Of a stretch of DNA of 64,000 nucleotides, positions 45,134 through 54,380 are shown piece after piece. Source of the stretch: Chitinophaga dinghuensis (GTDB taxonomy: Bacteria > Bacteroidota > Bacteroidia > Chitinophagales > Chitinophagaceae); NCBI RefSeq assembly GCF_003259435.1, contig NZ_QLMA01000001.1, forward strand, positions 310,001 through 374,000, given 5' to 3'. Position numbers and translations under genes: made by a program. Position 1 is the stretch's first letter. Each line of letters begins with the position of its first letter. The notes beneath the pieces were generated by a model, which ran no database searches, was not told where the DNA came from, and was given only the letters and a program-made list of their open reading frames with translations.

Positions 45134-45949
45134 ATGAAGAAAGCACTGTGTAAATTTCTGATCATTTTTGCTGGTATATTGTTGATGGGCAACAATAGAA
45201 CGGTACATGCCGCCGTAAGACAAACGATTGAAGATTCTGCAAAGATCGGTACCATTAACGCTGATGGCGTCACCGACGCGGAAGATACCGTTACAGAAGA
45301 AGCGGAAGCAGACAGTGTTGCCGTGCCTTATCCCGTAGCTTTGAACCGTGCCGTTTCTGATAAAAAACTCGCTGAATTAAAGGAAAATAAGAACCTGAAT
45401 TATATTGATCTGAAAGAAGAGCAGGCGGGGAAAACCAACTGGTTCGGGCTTATTGTGCAAGCAATCATTATTTACATCACCTTACACATCATTGTATTCC
45501 GTTGGGTCATCATTGGAATTATTGCTGCCATCTTATTGTATATTCTTTACCGTTATATGAAGAAAAACGGGCTGGGTTTCTTCCGCAGCGTGCCGTTAGT
45601 AGGGGAGATGCAGGTAGCACAGGAAACAGTATTGCATACTGCTAAAGACTATGAAAAGAAAATATTAGAAGCCTCCACAGATGGGAATTTTAAAGAAACG
45701 ATTCGTTGGTGGTATCTGTATACATTATTTCAATTATCTGAAAATAACCTGATCAAGCCATCCATAGAAAAGACCAATAAGGATTATCTGAGGGCGATGA
45801 GAAACACGCCCTACTACCGGCAGTTTTCTATTCTGACCATGGACTATGAATATGTCTGGTATGGCAGCTTTGATCTTCCCAAACAAGATTTTGAACAACT
45901 GGAACAACAATTCCAGGATTTTAAACATCAAATCAGCAAGAGCGCGTGA
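45134..45949 (+). CDS. DUF4129 domain membrane protein
   Basis: A 271-residue membrane protein: signal-like N-terminus (ALCKFLIIFAGILLM), an acidic exported part (about 40-110), two adjacent TMs (about 115-150, IVQAIIIYITLHIIVFRWVII) and a cytoplasmic C-terminal DUF4129 region with IRWWYLYTLFQLSENNLI. DUF4129 proteins occur next to MoxR and DUF58 genes. The gene starts one base after the SpoIIM-like stop (TGA-T-ATG) and its stop overlaps the next start in GTGA, so it is part of a tightly coupled operon. Start ATG at 45134 is preferred over a longer frame that runs into the previous gene. Confidence 0.82.
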   Translation: MKKALCKFLIIFAGILLMGNNRTVHAAVRQTIEDSAKIGTINADGVTDAEDTVTEEAEADSVAVPYPVALNRAVSDKKLAELKENKNLNYIDLKEEQAGKTNWFGLIVQAIIIYITLHIIVFRWVIIGIIAAILLYILYRYMKKNGLGFFRSVPLVGEMQVAQETVLHTAKDYEKKILEASTDGNFKETIRWWYLYTLFQLSENNLIKPSIEKTNKDYLRAMRNTPYYRQFSILTMDYEYVWYGSFDLPKQDFEQLEQQFQDFKHQISKSA

Positions 45950-47169
45950 GCAGGAAATTCTACTATATTGCCGGTACTGTCATAGCGATCCTCATTGCAT
46001 TGCTGATGATAAATAGTATTCAATCCAACCAGGATGAGCAGCGGAGTAATGATATGTCCAAACCTACCTTCTCTGGAAAGGATAAAAAGGCCGGCGGTAC
46101 CTATGCTGCAAGAGAACTGTTACCTTCTCTTTTTAATAATCAAACATTACAGGTAGTTACAAAGTCATTTGCAAGCACCTACAGAAAAGAAGAAACACTC
46201 AAGAATTCCGGTAGTGTCTACATCATTGTTGCAGAGAAACTGTTTGTTACAGAGCAGGATGTTACCGACATGCTGAAATTTGTAGGCGATGGAAACGAGT
46301 TGTTTATCGCAGCTAACCAACTGGATCAAAACCTGAAATCCCGACTGGGTATAGAAACGGAGGTACTGGGCTTTGGTGAAATGGTACAGCCCGGCGTTCA
46401 GAACTATTTGGATTCTGTCAACAAGATCAGTGCTTCCTATCGGTATAATGGTCCCATGTTGGAAAGATATTTTTCCAAATGGGATTCTTCCCGCATGCAA
46501 ATACTCGGAACTTCGGCGCATAATGAACCTAACTTTGCCAGTGTGCGTGTGGGTAGTGGTTTTGTTTATATTTTACTGAACCCGTATACCTTTACGAATT
46601 ACTTTGTATTGCATAACCAGAATGCACAGGCATTGGCCATTCAGATGAGTTATCTGGACCCTCATGCCGACAATGTGTACTGGGACGAATTCTATAATAC
46701 GCAGAAGGGGCCCCGCAATTCTGAATTCTCGGAATGGCAGGTGCTGTTGAAATATCCGGCCTTCCGCTGGGCGCTTTGGCTGAGTATCATCCTCATGTTA
46801 TTATATGTGGCTTTTGAAAGCAAACGCCGTCAGCGCATTATTCCGCTGAAACCTGTAGTGGCTAATGCTTCGCTGGAATTCGTAGATGCTATAGGGCAAC
46901 TTTATTATCAGCAACAGAACCATGCGAATATCTCTCATAAAATGGTGACGCATGCACTAGAGTATATCCGTACCCGTTATTATATCAATACTAATGTGCT
47001 GGATGATGATTTTGCGACCCTGCTATCCAATAAATCGGATGCCCCGATCGATCAGGTGAGACGCATGACCAGCCTGATGAAAGTAGTACAGGATCATGGT
47101 TATATCGACAGCGAATTTGTAACGGACTTATATAGAAGCATTCAACTTTTTTATCTAAATACTAAATAA
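45946..47169 (+). CDS. DUF4350 domain membrane protein
   Basis: A 407-residue protein beginning at a GTG that overlaps the previous stop (GTGA). One TM near the N-terminus (YIAGTVIAILIALLMI), an exported part of about 230 residues that looks like a class I glutamine amidotransferase-like DUF4350 fold (SGSVYIIVAEKLFVTEQDV), a second TM near 265-285 (FRWALWLSIILMLLYVAF), and a cytoplasmic helical tail of about 120 residues. DUF4350 is a frequent neighbour of MoxR and DUF58 genes. Its stop is directly followed by the MoxR ATG. Confidence 0.82.
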   Translation: MSRKFYYIAGTVIAILIALLMINSIQSNQDEQRSNDMSKPTFSGKDKKAGGTYAARELLPSLFNNQTLQVVTKSFASTYRKEETLKNSGSVYIIVAEKLFVTEQDVTDMLKFVGDGNELFIAANQLDQNLKSRLGIETEVLGFGEMVQPGVQNYLDSVNKISASYRYNGPMLERYFSKWDSSRMQILGTSAHNEPNFASVRVGSGFVYILLNPYTFTNYFVLHNQNAQALAIQMSYLDPHADNVYWDEFYNTQKGPRNSEFSEWQVLLKYPAFRWALWLSIILMLLYVAFESKRRQRIIPLKPVVANASLEFVDAIGQLYYQQQNHANISHKMVTHALEYIRTRYYINTNVLDDDFATLLSNKSDAPIDQVRRMTSLMKVVQDHGYIDSEFVTDLYRSIQLFYLNTK

Positions 47170-48150
47170 ATGGATACGAATACCTTTCAACCCCGTACTG
47201 ATTTGTCTGCACTCCAGACTGGTGTGGAGGCGATCAGAGAGCAAATCGGTAAAGTGATAGTTGGACAATCAGAGATGGTAGACCTGCTGATAACTGCATT
47301 GCTGGCACAGGGACATGTGCTGATTGAAGGCGTACCGGGCGTAGCTAAAACATTGACCGCAAAACTGCTGGCACAAAGCATTGATGCCGGTTTCTCACGT
47401 ATACAATTCACTCCGGATCTGATGCCGGCAGATGTACTCGGTACCTCTGTATTCAATCCCCAAACCAGGGAATTTGAATATAAGAAAGGTCCGGTTTTCA
47501 GTAATCTTATTCTGATTGATGAAATCAACCGCGCTCCCGCTAAGACACAGTCGGCCCTCTTTGAAGTGATGGAAGAACGTCAGATTACCAATGACGGCAA
47601 TACCTATCGCCTGGAAAGGCCGTTCATGGTGATTGCTACGCAGAATCCCATTGAACAGGAAGGTACTTATCGCCTGCCGGAAGCGCAGCTGGACAGGTTC
47701 CTCTTTAAAATACAAGTGAAATATCCTGATTTACAGGAAGAAATATCCATTCTGGAGGCTATGAACAGGTTACATACTCCTGCTGATATTACCAGTGTAG
47801 TGGAAAAAGTACTGACGTCTGCGGAGCTGATTCATTATCAACACCAAGTGAAACAAGTAAGAGTAGATGAGAAAATTCTGCATTTCATTGCAGAAATTGT
47901 TCACGCTACCAGACAGCATTCTTCCTTGTACTTAGGAGCTTCTCCTCGTGCATCCATTTCCGTTATGAACTGCGCGAAAGCACAGGCAGCTATGAATAAC
48001 CGGGATTTTGTGATACCAGAGGATGTAACCGGTATTATGAAGCATGTGCTGCGTCATCGTATTATCCTGACGCCTGAAAGAGAGATGGAAGGCATTACCA
48101 CAGATGATGTGATTGACCAGATTATTAAAACAGTAGAAGTTCCAAGATAA
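47170..48150 (+). CDS. MoxR family AAA+ ATPase
   Basis: A 326-residue AAA+ protein of the MoxR (AAA_3) type, thought to act as a chaperone that matures or activates DUF58/VWA partners. The Walker A is GVPGVAKT at 54-61 (the MoxR variant with Ala in place of Gly), Walker B is LILIDE at 113-118, followed by INRAPAKTQSALFEVMEE, the family's sensor-1 region. IATQNPIEQEGTYRLPEAQLDRF is typical. The C-terminal AAA_lid domain follows. It begins immediately after the DUF4350 stop and precedes the DUF58 gene by 14 bases. Confidence 0.95.
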   Translation: MDTNTFQPRTDLSALQTGVEAIREQIGKVIVGQSEMVDLLITALLAQGHVLIEGVPGVAKTLTAKLLAQSIDAGFSRIQFTPDLMPADVLGTSVFNPQTREFEYKKGPVFSNLILIDEINRAPAKTQSALFEVMEERQITNDGNTYRLERPFMVIATQNPIEQEGTYRLPEAQLDRFLFKIQVKYPDLQEEISILEAMNRLHTPADITSVVEKVLTSAELIHYQHQVKQVRVDEKILHFIAEIVHATRQHSSLYLGASPRASISVMNCAKAQAAMNNRDFVIPEDVTGIMKHVLRHRIILTPEREMEGITTDDVIDQIIKTVEVPR

Positions 48151-48164
48151 ATTCAACTATCGCG

Positions 48165-49517
48165 ATGCCAGGAGCAATTAAAAGTAATTTCTATCAAAAA
48201 CTATTCTTTCGCAACAGATTTTATCTGCTGGTAGGAGCTGATATTCTCTTGTTCCTGGTGGCATTTTTTATTCCCGCTTTATTTTTGTTAGGAATCCTGT
48301 CTGTTGTTTTGACGGTGGTGTTAGTATTGGTAGACATGCTGCTATTACTGACCAAATCCAGAGACGCTATGGTGGCAGACAGGGCATTGGCCAATCGTTT
48401 GAGCAACGGAGATCCCAATGAAGTGAAGCTGGTAGTGCGTAATGGCTATCCTTTTCCTGTCACTGTAACTGTTTTGGAGGAGGTACCGCTGCAGTTTCAA
48501 TGGAGGGACTTTACTTTACAAACGCAAATGGCGGCGGGAGGGGAACATACATTCACCTATTCCCTTCGTCCGGTAGAGCGGGGCGTATATGCATTTGGTA
48601 ATACGAATGTATATGTACACACTGCATTGGGACTTATCAGCAGAAGATTTGTGATAGATAACCCAATTGAAGTGGGCGTCTATCCGAGCTTCCAGCAACT
48701 ACGTAATTATTCTCTCAAATCCTTTATCGCACAGATGGATACAACAGGTATACATCGTAAAAGGATGGTAGGACATAGTATGGAGTTTGACCACATTAAA
48801 TCCTATACCAAAGGGGATGATGTCCGAACGCTTAACTGGAAAGCCACTGCACGTACGGGCACCTTGATGGTGAATAGTTTTGTGGAAGAGAAAAGTCAGC
48901 AGATTTATTGTGTGATAGACAAAGGTCGGGCGATGCGGATGCCGTTTGATGGATTGGCGTTATTGGACTATGCCATCAACTCTACTTTAGTGTTCAGCAA
49001 TATTGCGCTTTCAAAAGGCGATAAGGCGGGATTAATCACTTTCACGGAGAAGAAAATGGAAATGATCCCGGCGAGTAGTAAGATGGTGCAGCTCAATACC
49101 ATTCTGGAATCGTTGTATGCGCAGGAAACCCAATGGCAGGAGAGTGATTATGAATCTTTGAGTGTACAATTACGTAGCAGATTATCGCAGCGTTCTTTGT
49201 TAGTGTTATACACGAATTTTGAGTCAATGTCTGGCTTACAGCGGCAGTTGCCTTATTTGCGCCGACTGGCAAAATATCACTTATTATTGGTGGTGTTTTT
49301 TGAGAATACAGAATTGAAGAAAGTGACGGAAGACGTAGCCTATGATCTGGAAGGAATTTACAAGCAGACGATTGCCCAGAAATTTGCTTATGATAAACGT
49401 CTTATCGCGAAAGAGCTGGGGAAATATGGAATTATGTCTATTCTGACGCCTCCGGAGCAACTCACTGTGAATGTGGTCAATAAGTATCTGGAGTTGAAAT
49501 CCAGGATGTTAATTTAG
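48165..49517 (+). CDS. DUF58 domain protein
   Basis: A 450-residue protein with two N-terminal TMs (about 15-60, LVGADILLFLVAFFIPALF), an Ig-like exported segment (about 75-180) and a cytoplasmic DUF58 domain with the signature GDDVRTLNWKATARTGTLMV near 220-240, leading into a VWA-like fold. DUF58 proteins are the standard partners of MoxR ATPases. It is the last gene of the cluster. Its stop overlaps that of the converging 49514-50152 gene by four bases, with no terminator between. Confidence 0.92.
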   Translation: MPGAIKSNFYQKLFFRNRFYLLVGADILLFLVAFFIPALFLLGILSVVLTVVLVLVDMLLLLTKSRDAMVADRALANRLSNGDPNEVKLVVRNGYPFPVTVTVLEEVPLQFQWRDFTLQTQMAAGGEHTFTYSLRPVERGVYAFGNTNVYVHTALGLISRRFVIDNPIEVGVYPSFQQLRNYSLKSFIAQMDTTGIHRKRMVGHSMEFDHIKSYTKGDDVRTLNWKATARTGTLMVNSFVEEKSQQIYCVIDKGRAMRMPFDGLALLDYAINSTLVFSNIALSKGDKAGLITFTEKKMEMIPASSKMVQLNTILESLYAQETQWQESDYESLSVQLRSRLSQRSLLVLYTNFESMSGLQRQLPYLRRLAKYHLLLVVFFENTELKKVTEDVAYDLEGIYKQTIAQKFAYDKRLIAKELGKYGIMSILTPPEQLTVNVVNKYLELKSRMLI

Positions 49518-50152
49518 TTTTTATCGGGCATTTGTTTGACAGGTATGTCGGACAGCAGATACATGGCCGGATTTAGTTTGTACCAAGCTTCCACCCGAAT
49601 TATTTTAGTCGTATCGCCGGCAGGCAACAGGAGATCCTGACCAATTAGTTTGCCGGCGGATATTTGAAAATGCACTTCATTGGTATCCAGTGGGAGAATT
49701 TTACCGCTGCTGAATTTCCCTTCTATATTTAAGTAAAAGTGAATATTTCTTTTCAGGCTGTCTGCATAATGATTGAAGCGCATGCCTGTGAGTTGTGGTA
49801 GCTGTAGATCAGCCGTAACGGGGTTTTCGCCGGGCAAAGTAATGGTTAGCTGGATGTGGTAATTATCTTTAGCCAGTTGGGTTCTGTTGAAGGTTAGAAT
49901 GCCGGCGCGACTCACCTCTCCATTTGAGGATTTGACTTCCATTTTACTCCATCTGAGAGATCCATTGAAGCCGTTGGCGGTGGCAGTTTTGCTGCTATCG
50001 CTGTAGACAAGTTCTATTCCGATGGGCGTATTATTATATAATTCCGGAACGGCGTTGTAATCGTAGGCTGCGTGTGCGGCCACCAGCTTCCGTTGCTGAC
50101 CGAAGGCCAGCAGCGGAAGAGTGATGCTTATCAGCAGTAATAACTTCTTCAA
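49514..50152 (-). CDS. Exported protein of unknown function
   Basis: A 212-residue protein with a signal peptide (LLLLISITLPLLAFG). The mature part is beta-rich with alternating hydrophobic strands (LVAAHAAYDY, HIQLTITLPGENPVTADLQL), consistent with an Ig-like or sandwich fold; no family recognised. The only start that keeps the signal peptide is a TTG at 50152, 11 bases after the ribE stop; no ATG is in frame upstream. It is the last gene of a pduO-ribE-this gene run. It overlaps the converging DUF58 gene by four bases. Confidence 0.65.
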   Translation of the reverse strand: MKKLLLLISITLPLLAFGQQRKLVAAHAAYDYNAVPELYNNTPIGIELVYSDSSKTATANGFNGSLRWSKMEVKSSNGEVSRAGILTFNRTQLAKDNYHIQLTITLPGENPVTADLQLPQLTGMRFNHYADSLKRNIHFYLNIEGKFSSGKILPLDTNEVHFQISAGKLIGQDLLLPAGDTTKIIRVEAWYKLNPAMYLLSDIPVKQMPDKN

Positions 50153-50163
50153 GCGGGAAATTT

Positions 50164-50754
50164 TTAAGAACGGACTGACAGTTGTCTCGCTACATATTTA
50201 CCCAGTATATCAAATTCCAGATTAATGCTGCTACCTGGTTCGATATATTGAATATTCGTGAATTCGAAGGTATATGGAATGATGGCCACAGAGAATTCGC
50301 TGTTGGTGACATCAAATATTGTCAGACTGATACCATTCAGGCAGATGGAGCCTTTTTCTACTAGTAGTCCTGCAAATTCGCCAGGGTATTGGAATCTGAA
50401 CAGCCAGCTACCATCCTGAGATTCGCGGGAAATGCAAGTGCCGGTGGTATCCACATGACCTTGTACCAGGTGGCCATCTATGCGGGCATTGAAGACCATA
50501 GCGCGTTCCAGGTTTACTTTCTGGCCGGGAGTGAGCAGGCCCAGGTTGGTCTTTTGCAGGGTTTCTGCAACGGCCACTGTAGTGTAGGTATCTCCTTCTA
50601 CACCGGTAACGGTGAGGCATACGCCGTTATGAGATACGCTTTGATCTATTTTTAACTCCGCTGCCATAGCGGATTTTATAGTGATAGTCAGGTTTCCGCC
50701 TTCCTGTCTGGTGGAAATTACTTCTCCTTGTGTTTCAATGATTCCTGTAAACAT
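50164..50754 (-). CDS. ribE: Riboflavin synthase, alpha subunit
   Basis: A 196-residue enzyme that dismutates two lumazines to form riboflavin, the last step of the pathway. It has the typical start MFTGIIETQGEV and two lumazine-binding barrels: first half (about 1-88) with SHNGVCLTVTG near 42-52, second half (about 95-185) with VEKGSICLNGISLTI near 138. The trimeric form's C-terminal helix is present. Other rib genes are absent. It lies 30 bases downstream of the adenosyltransferase gene and 11 bases upstream of the small exported protein gene. Confidence 0.96.
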   Translation of the reverse strand: MFTGIIETQGEVISTRQEGGNLTITIKSAMAAELKIDQSVSHNGVCLTVTGVEGDTYTTVAVAETLQKTNLGLLTPGQKVNLERAMVFNARIDGHLVQGHVDTTGTCISRESQDGSWLFRFQYPGEFAGLLVEKGSICLNGISLTIFDVTNSEFSVAIIPYTFEFTNIQYIEPGSSINLEFDILGKYVARQLSVRS

Positions 50755-50784
50755 ATCGCAAATTTAATAAAATCTGAATTGGGC

Positions 50785-51342
50785 TTAGCTGACTCTTGGT
50801 TTCCAAGGTATTTCTTCGGCGCCCAGTTTATGGCCGGTCCAACGGGCGAGAACGAAGAGATAATCACTCAGTCGGTTAAGATATTTGAGCACCAGCGGTT
50901 CGATGAACATTTCCTGTTCCATCATACCTACGCAGAGGCGTTCTGTGCGGCGGCACACGCATCTCGCTATATGACAAGTAGATACTGCTACATGACCACC
51001 CGGAAGGATGAAAGAGCGCATCGGTGGAATTTCTTCATTCATCTGATCGATGGATTTTTCCAGCAGGGTGATATCCGCTTCGTGAAGATCGGGGATCTTC
51101 AGTTTGGTTTCCTTATCTGGATCGCAGGCCAGTGCGGCGCCTACGGTGAACAGCCTGTCCTGGATTTCTCTGAGGAGGTTTTTGGTAGCTGTATCGGCGA
51201 TATAATCGTTTACCAGGCCGATATAGGAGTTCAGTTCATCGACGGTACCGTAGGCGTCGATGCGTATATTGCTTTTAGGGACTTTGGTGCCGCCTATGAG
51301 GGAGGTTTTACCTTTGTCGCCTGTTTTGGTATATATCTTCAT
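50785..51342 (-). CDS. Cob(I)yrinic acid a,c-diamide adenosyltransferase, PduO type
   Basis: A 185-residue PduO-type ATP:cob(I)alamin adenosyltransferase, which makes adenosylcobalamin. The N-terminal ATP-binding motif is YTKTGDKGKTSLIGG, and a conserved helix AYGTVDELNSYIG follows. The C-terminal residues RWTGHKLGAEE belong to the corrinoid site. Homotrimer in known members. The gene follows a strong terminator and seems to begin the run with ribE. It suggests use of B12-dependent enzymes, such as methylmalonyl-CoA mutase, elsewhere in the genome. Confidence 0.95.
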   Translation of the reverse strand: MKIYTKTGDKGKTSLIGGTKVPKSNIRIDAYGTVDELNSYIGLVNDYIADTATKNLLREIQDRLFTVGAALACDPDKETKLKIPDLHEADITLLEKSIDQMNEEIPPMRSFILPGGHVAVSTCHIARCVCRRTERLCVGMMEQEMFIEPLVLKYLNRLSDYLFVLARWTGHKLGAEEIPWKPRVS

Positions 51343-51362
51343 GTACTAAAATTAAAACAAAA

Positions 51363-51387
51363 ATCCTTCCGGTATTGCCGGAAGGAT
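51363..51387 (-). terminator. Terminator after the ABC ATPase gene
   Basis: Perfect 10-bp stem ATCCTTCCGG/CCGGAAGGAT with a five-base loop, then TTTTTGTTTTAATTTT on the minus strand. It separates gatC-ABC from pduO-ribE. Confidence 0.92.
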
Positions 51388-51414
51388 CGAAGTATATAAA
51401 GGGAGCAGCTTTTA

Positions 51415-52125
51415 TTAGTGGCTGTTTACCAGATATTTTTCATTTACGCGGTCGGATTCGATCACGCCATCGCGGAGACGGATGATACGACGGGCATGGT
51501 CGGCGATGTCTTCCTCGTGGGTTACGAGCACCACGGTGTTGCCGGAAGCGTGGATACTTCCGAAAATATCCATGATTTCGATGGATGTTTTGGTATCCAG
51601 GTTACCGGTAGGTTCATCGGCGAGGATGAGGGAAGGATCATTTACCAGGGCTCTGGCGATGGCCACGCGCTGGCATTGACCTCCGGAGAGTTCATTCGGT
51701 TTATGGTCTGCACGGTTTTCCAGTTTCACTTTTTCCAGCATGGCCATGGCTTTTTCCAGGCGTTCTTTTTTATTGACGCCTTGGTAAATCAGTGGGATGG
51801 CTACATTTTCCAATGCAGTCAGTCGCGGCATGAGGTTAAATTGCTGGAATACGAATCCGATTTCTTTTCCTCTCACATGTGCCAGGGAGTTGTCATCCAT
51901 TTTGCTGACATCGTGTCCGCTGAGGATGTAACTGCCGCTGGTGGGGGTATCCAGGCAGCCCAGGATATTCATGAGCGTGGATTTCCCGGAGCCGGAAGGT
52001 CCCATGAGGGCTACATACTCATTTCGGAAAATGTCCAGAGAAACGCCTTTCAGTACCGGCAGTTCATTTTTGCCGAGATAGTAGCTTTTTCTGATTTCTT
52101 CCAGGTGGATAACAGACTTTTGCAT
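51415..52125 (-). CDS. ABC transporter ATP-binding protein, LolD/MacB-like
   Basis: A 236-residue ABC ATPase. Walker A is GPSGSGKS at 42-49, the Q-loop [18 protein letters not shown] near 91-108, the signature LSGGQ at 146-150, and Walker B ILADEP with Asp170 and Glu171. This pattern ([17 protein letters not shown]) is typical of the MacB/LolD/FtsE group that powers FtsX-type permeases such as the one at 36564-37799. No permease gene is adjacent. It starts 6 bases after gatC and is probably co-transcribed with it. Confidence 0.93.
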   Translation of the reverse strand: MQKSVIHLEEIRKSYYLGKNELPVLKGVSLDIFRNEYVALMGPSGSGKSTLMNILGCLDTPTSGSYILSGHDVSKMDDNSLAHVRGKEIGFVFQQFNLMPRLTALENVAIPLIYQGVNKKERLEKAMAMLEKVKLENRADHKPNELSGGQCQRVAIARALVNDPSLILADEPTGNLDTKTSIEIMDIFGSIHASGNTVVLVTHEEDIADHARRIIRLRDGVIESDRVNEKYLVNSH

Positions 52126-52131
52126 GTAAGG

Positions 52132-52422
52132 TTATTTCTTTATTATTTTGGGCACTTTGAAGTATTCCTCGTTGGCGGCAGGTGCATTCTGCAGCGCTTC
52201 TTCCCTGCTGATGGATGGTTTTACCTGGTCTTCCCTAAACACATTATAATCTTCCGTAAGATGGAGGAGTGGTTTAACGTGGGAGGTATCCAGTTCGTTG
52301 AGTTTTTCTACGAAGGTGATCATCCGTTGGAGGTCGCCGGTAAATTCTTTTTTTTCTTCCGGACTGAATTCCAGTCTGGAAAGATCTGCCAATTGCTGTA
52401 CCAGAGTATCGTTGACTTCCAT
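52132..52422 (-). CDS. gatC: Asp/Glu-tRNA amidotransferase subunit C
   Basis: A 96-residue GatC, the small subunit of the complex that amidates misacylated Glu-tRNA(Gln) or Asp-tRNA(Asn). The family pattern is visible: LADLSRLEFSPEEKKEF near 12-28, LQRMITFVEKLNELD near 33-47, then the VKPL and FREDQVKPS stretches. ATG at 52422 is preferred over a TTG two codons upstream. gatA and gatB are not in the window. It leads an operon with the ABC ATPase gene, 6 bases apart. It is divergent from trpS. Confidence 0.93.
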   Translation of the reverse strand: MEVNDTLVQQLADLSRLEFSPEEKKEFTGDLQRMITFVEKLNELDTSHVKPLLHLTEDYNVFREDQVKPSISREEALQNAPAANEEYFKVPKIIKK

Positions 52423-52520
52423 AATCAAATTAAAGGAAAAGGTAATGAAATATAAAAGGTAAATTGATAGTATTCCAAAATTAGGGATAAACGGCCAGAT
52501 ATTTTAAATTGCGCCCTGTT

Positions 52521-53525
52521 ATGGCAACAGAAAAAGAAATTGTGGTGAGCGGCATACGCCCCACAGGGTATTTACACTTAGGTAATTATTTTGGTGCTAT
52601 CCGTAATTTTATCCGGATGCAGGAGGACTTTAACTGCTACTTCTTTGTGGCAGACTGGCATTCACTTACCACCCATCCTGATCCGAAAGATCTCCGTGGT
52701 AACGTAGAGCGGGTACTGGCAGAGAATATTGCTTCTGGCCTGGACCCAGAAAAGGTAGTACTGTACGTACAGAGCGACGTTCCCGAAATTTCAGAGCTTT
52801 ATTTGCTGATGAATATGCTGGCTTACGTAGGTGAGCTGGAAAAAGTACCAACGTTCAAAGACAAGGTAAGATTACAGCCAGAGAATGTAAATGCTGGATT
52901 GCTGACCTATCCGGTGCTGATGGCTACCGATATTCTTATCCAGCGCGCTGTAAAGGTGCCTGTTGGAAAAGATCAGGGCCAGCATCTGGAAATGGCGAGA
53001 AACTTTGCACAGCGTTTTAACCATCGTTATGGTAACCTGTTCCCAGAGCCGGAAGCCTTTAACTATGGCGATAGCCTGGTACGTATTCCAAGCCTGGATG
53101 GGAAAGGTAAAATGAGCAAAAGCGAGAACGAAATGGCTACGCTTTACCTGGCAGATGAAGATGATAAAATTCTCAACAAAATTAAGAAGGCTAAAACGGA
53201 CAGTGCTACCGGTGTGATAGGATCTCCTATGCCAGAATCGGTGAGTAACCTGATAGACCTGATGAAACTGGTGTCTGCGCCGGATGTAGCCACGTTCTAC
53301 ACCGCAGCCTGGGATGATCAGACTATTCGTTTTGGCGATATGAAGAAGCAACTCGGAGAGGACATGGTGAAATTCATTGCGCCTATCCGTGAGAAAGCGA
53401 AGGCATTACAGCAGGATCACGCTTATATGCAGCGTATTATGAAAGAAGGTGCGGAGAAGGCCAGAGAAAATGCATCTAAAACACTGAATGAGGCCAAGAA
53501 ATTAATCGGTATAAAATACTATTGA
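52521..53525 (+). CDS. trpS: Tryptophanyl-tRNA synthetase
   Basis: A 334-residue class I aminoacyl-tRNA synthetase charging tRNA(Trp). The HIGH motif appears as HLGN in TGYLHLGNYFG (residues 19-22), and the KMSKS motif as GKMSKSENEM near 197. MATDILIQRAVKVPVGKDQGQHLEM is the typical tryptophan and ATP pocket. The ATG at 52521 is favoured over a TTG four codons upstream. It is divergent from gatC, so two translation genes share a 98-base intergenic region. The following kinase gene starts 53 bases later. Confidence 0.96.
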   Translation: MATEKEIVVSGIRPTGYLHLGNYFGAIRNFIRMQEDFNCYFFVADWHSLTTHPDPKDLRGNVERVLAENIASGLDPEKVVLYVQSDVPEISELYLLMNMLAYVGELEKVPTFKDKVRLQPENVNAGLLTYPVLMATDILIQRAVKVPVGKDQGQHLEMARNFAQRFNHRYGNLFPEPEAFNYGDSLVRIPSLDGKGKMSKSENEMATLYLADEDDKILNKIKKAKTDSATGVIGSPMPESVSNLIDLMKLVSAPDVATFYTAAWDDQTIRFGDMKKQLGEDMVKFIAPIREKAKALQQDHAYMQRIMKEGAEKARENASKTLNEAKKLIGIKYY

Positions 53526-53578
53526 AAAAGTGAACGCAAGTAACTATTTTCAATAAATCATACCATATCAACAAACGC

Positions 53579-54214
53579 ATGGCAAAACAAGCAAAAGTTA
53601 AACATATCGCAATTGCGGGCAATATTGGTGCAGGGAAAACAACGCTGACCGAAATGCTTTGCAAACACTATAAATGGCATCCGCAATACGAAGATGTGGA
53701 ACATAATCCTTACCTGAATGATTTCTATGAGGATATGCCCCGCTGGTCTTTTAACCTGCAGATTTATTTCCTGAATGGCCGGCTGAAACAGCTGCTGGAA
53801 GTACAGAACGGTAATAAAACAGTGATCCAGGATCGTACGATCTATGAAGATGCGCACATCTTTGCACCGAACCTGTACGAAATGGGGCTGATGACCAAAC
53901 GGGATTTCGATAACTATTTCAATTTCTTTGAGACATTGAAATCCATGGTGAAGCCACCGGATTTGCTGATTTACCTGCAAGCCTCTGTACCTACGCTGGT
54001 AGCACAGATTCAGAAAAGAGGCAGAGAGTATGAAGAGAATATTCGCCTGGACTATCTGAAACGACTAAACGAATATTACAACAACTGGATTGAGAAATAT
54101 AAAGAAGGTCCGTTGCTGGTAATCGATATTGATAAAAACAAGTTTCCGGAAAGTGAAGAAGATCTGGGTGAAATCATCTCCAAGATTGACTCTCAGCTGT
54201 ATGGGCTGTTTTAA
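53579..54214 (+). CDS. Deoxynucleoside kinase
   Basis: A 211-residue kinase of the deoxyadenosine/deoxyguanosine kinase type, in nucleotide salvage. The P-loop is GNIGAGKTT (residues 14-22), with the ERS-like motif QDRTIYEDAHIFA near 82-94 and the lid arginines in RGREYEENIRLDYLK near 142-155. The PRWSFNLQIYFL stretch matches the substrate pocket. Length is standard. The substrate (dA, dG, dC) cannot be settled. It is followed by a terminator. Confidence 0.92.
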   Translation: MAKQAKVKHIAIAGNIGAGKTTLTEMLCKHYKWHPQYEDVEHNPYLNDFYEDMPRWSFNLQIYFLNGRLKQLLEVQNGNKTVIQDRTIYEDAHIFAPNLYEMGLMTKRDFDNYFNFFETLKSMVKPPDLLIYLQASVPTLVAQIQKRGREYEENIRLDYLKRLNEYYNNWIEKYKEGPLLVIDIDKNKFPESEEDLGEIISKIDSQLYGLF

Positions 54215-54236
54215 TATATTGCAAAAGAAATAAAAG

Positions 54237-54269
54237 AAATGGATTGACGTCGCAGATGTCAATCCATTT
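54237..54269 (+). terminator. Terminator after the deoxynucleoside kinase gene
   Basis: AAATGGATTGAC/GTCAATCCATTT stem followed by CTTTTTG, 23 bases past the kinase stop. Confidence 0.85.
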
Positions 54270-54330
54270 CTTTTTGTACAGTTTTTTAGTTTGTTAACAT
54301 GTAATAAAGGTTTGTAGTAGAGAGATGAAA

Positions 54331-54353
54331 TAGTTTTGTGATTGATAAGTTTG
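54331..54353 (+). promoter_or_regulatory. Possible promoter boxes upstream of the outer-membrane pair
   Basis: Two overlapping-region -7 matches, TAGTTTTG (54331-54338) and TAAGTTTG (54346-54353), lie 27-50 bases before the ATG at 54381. Neither has a -33 at ideal spacing. Confidence 0.4.
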
Positions 54354-54380
54354 TTTTCCCATTTATTAACCCATGTGTTT

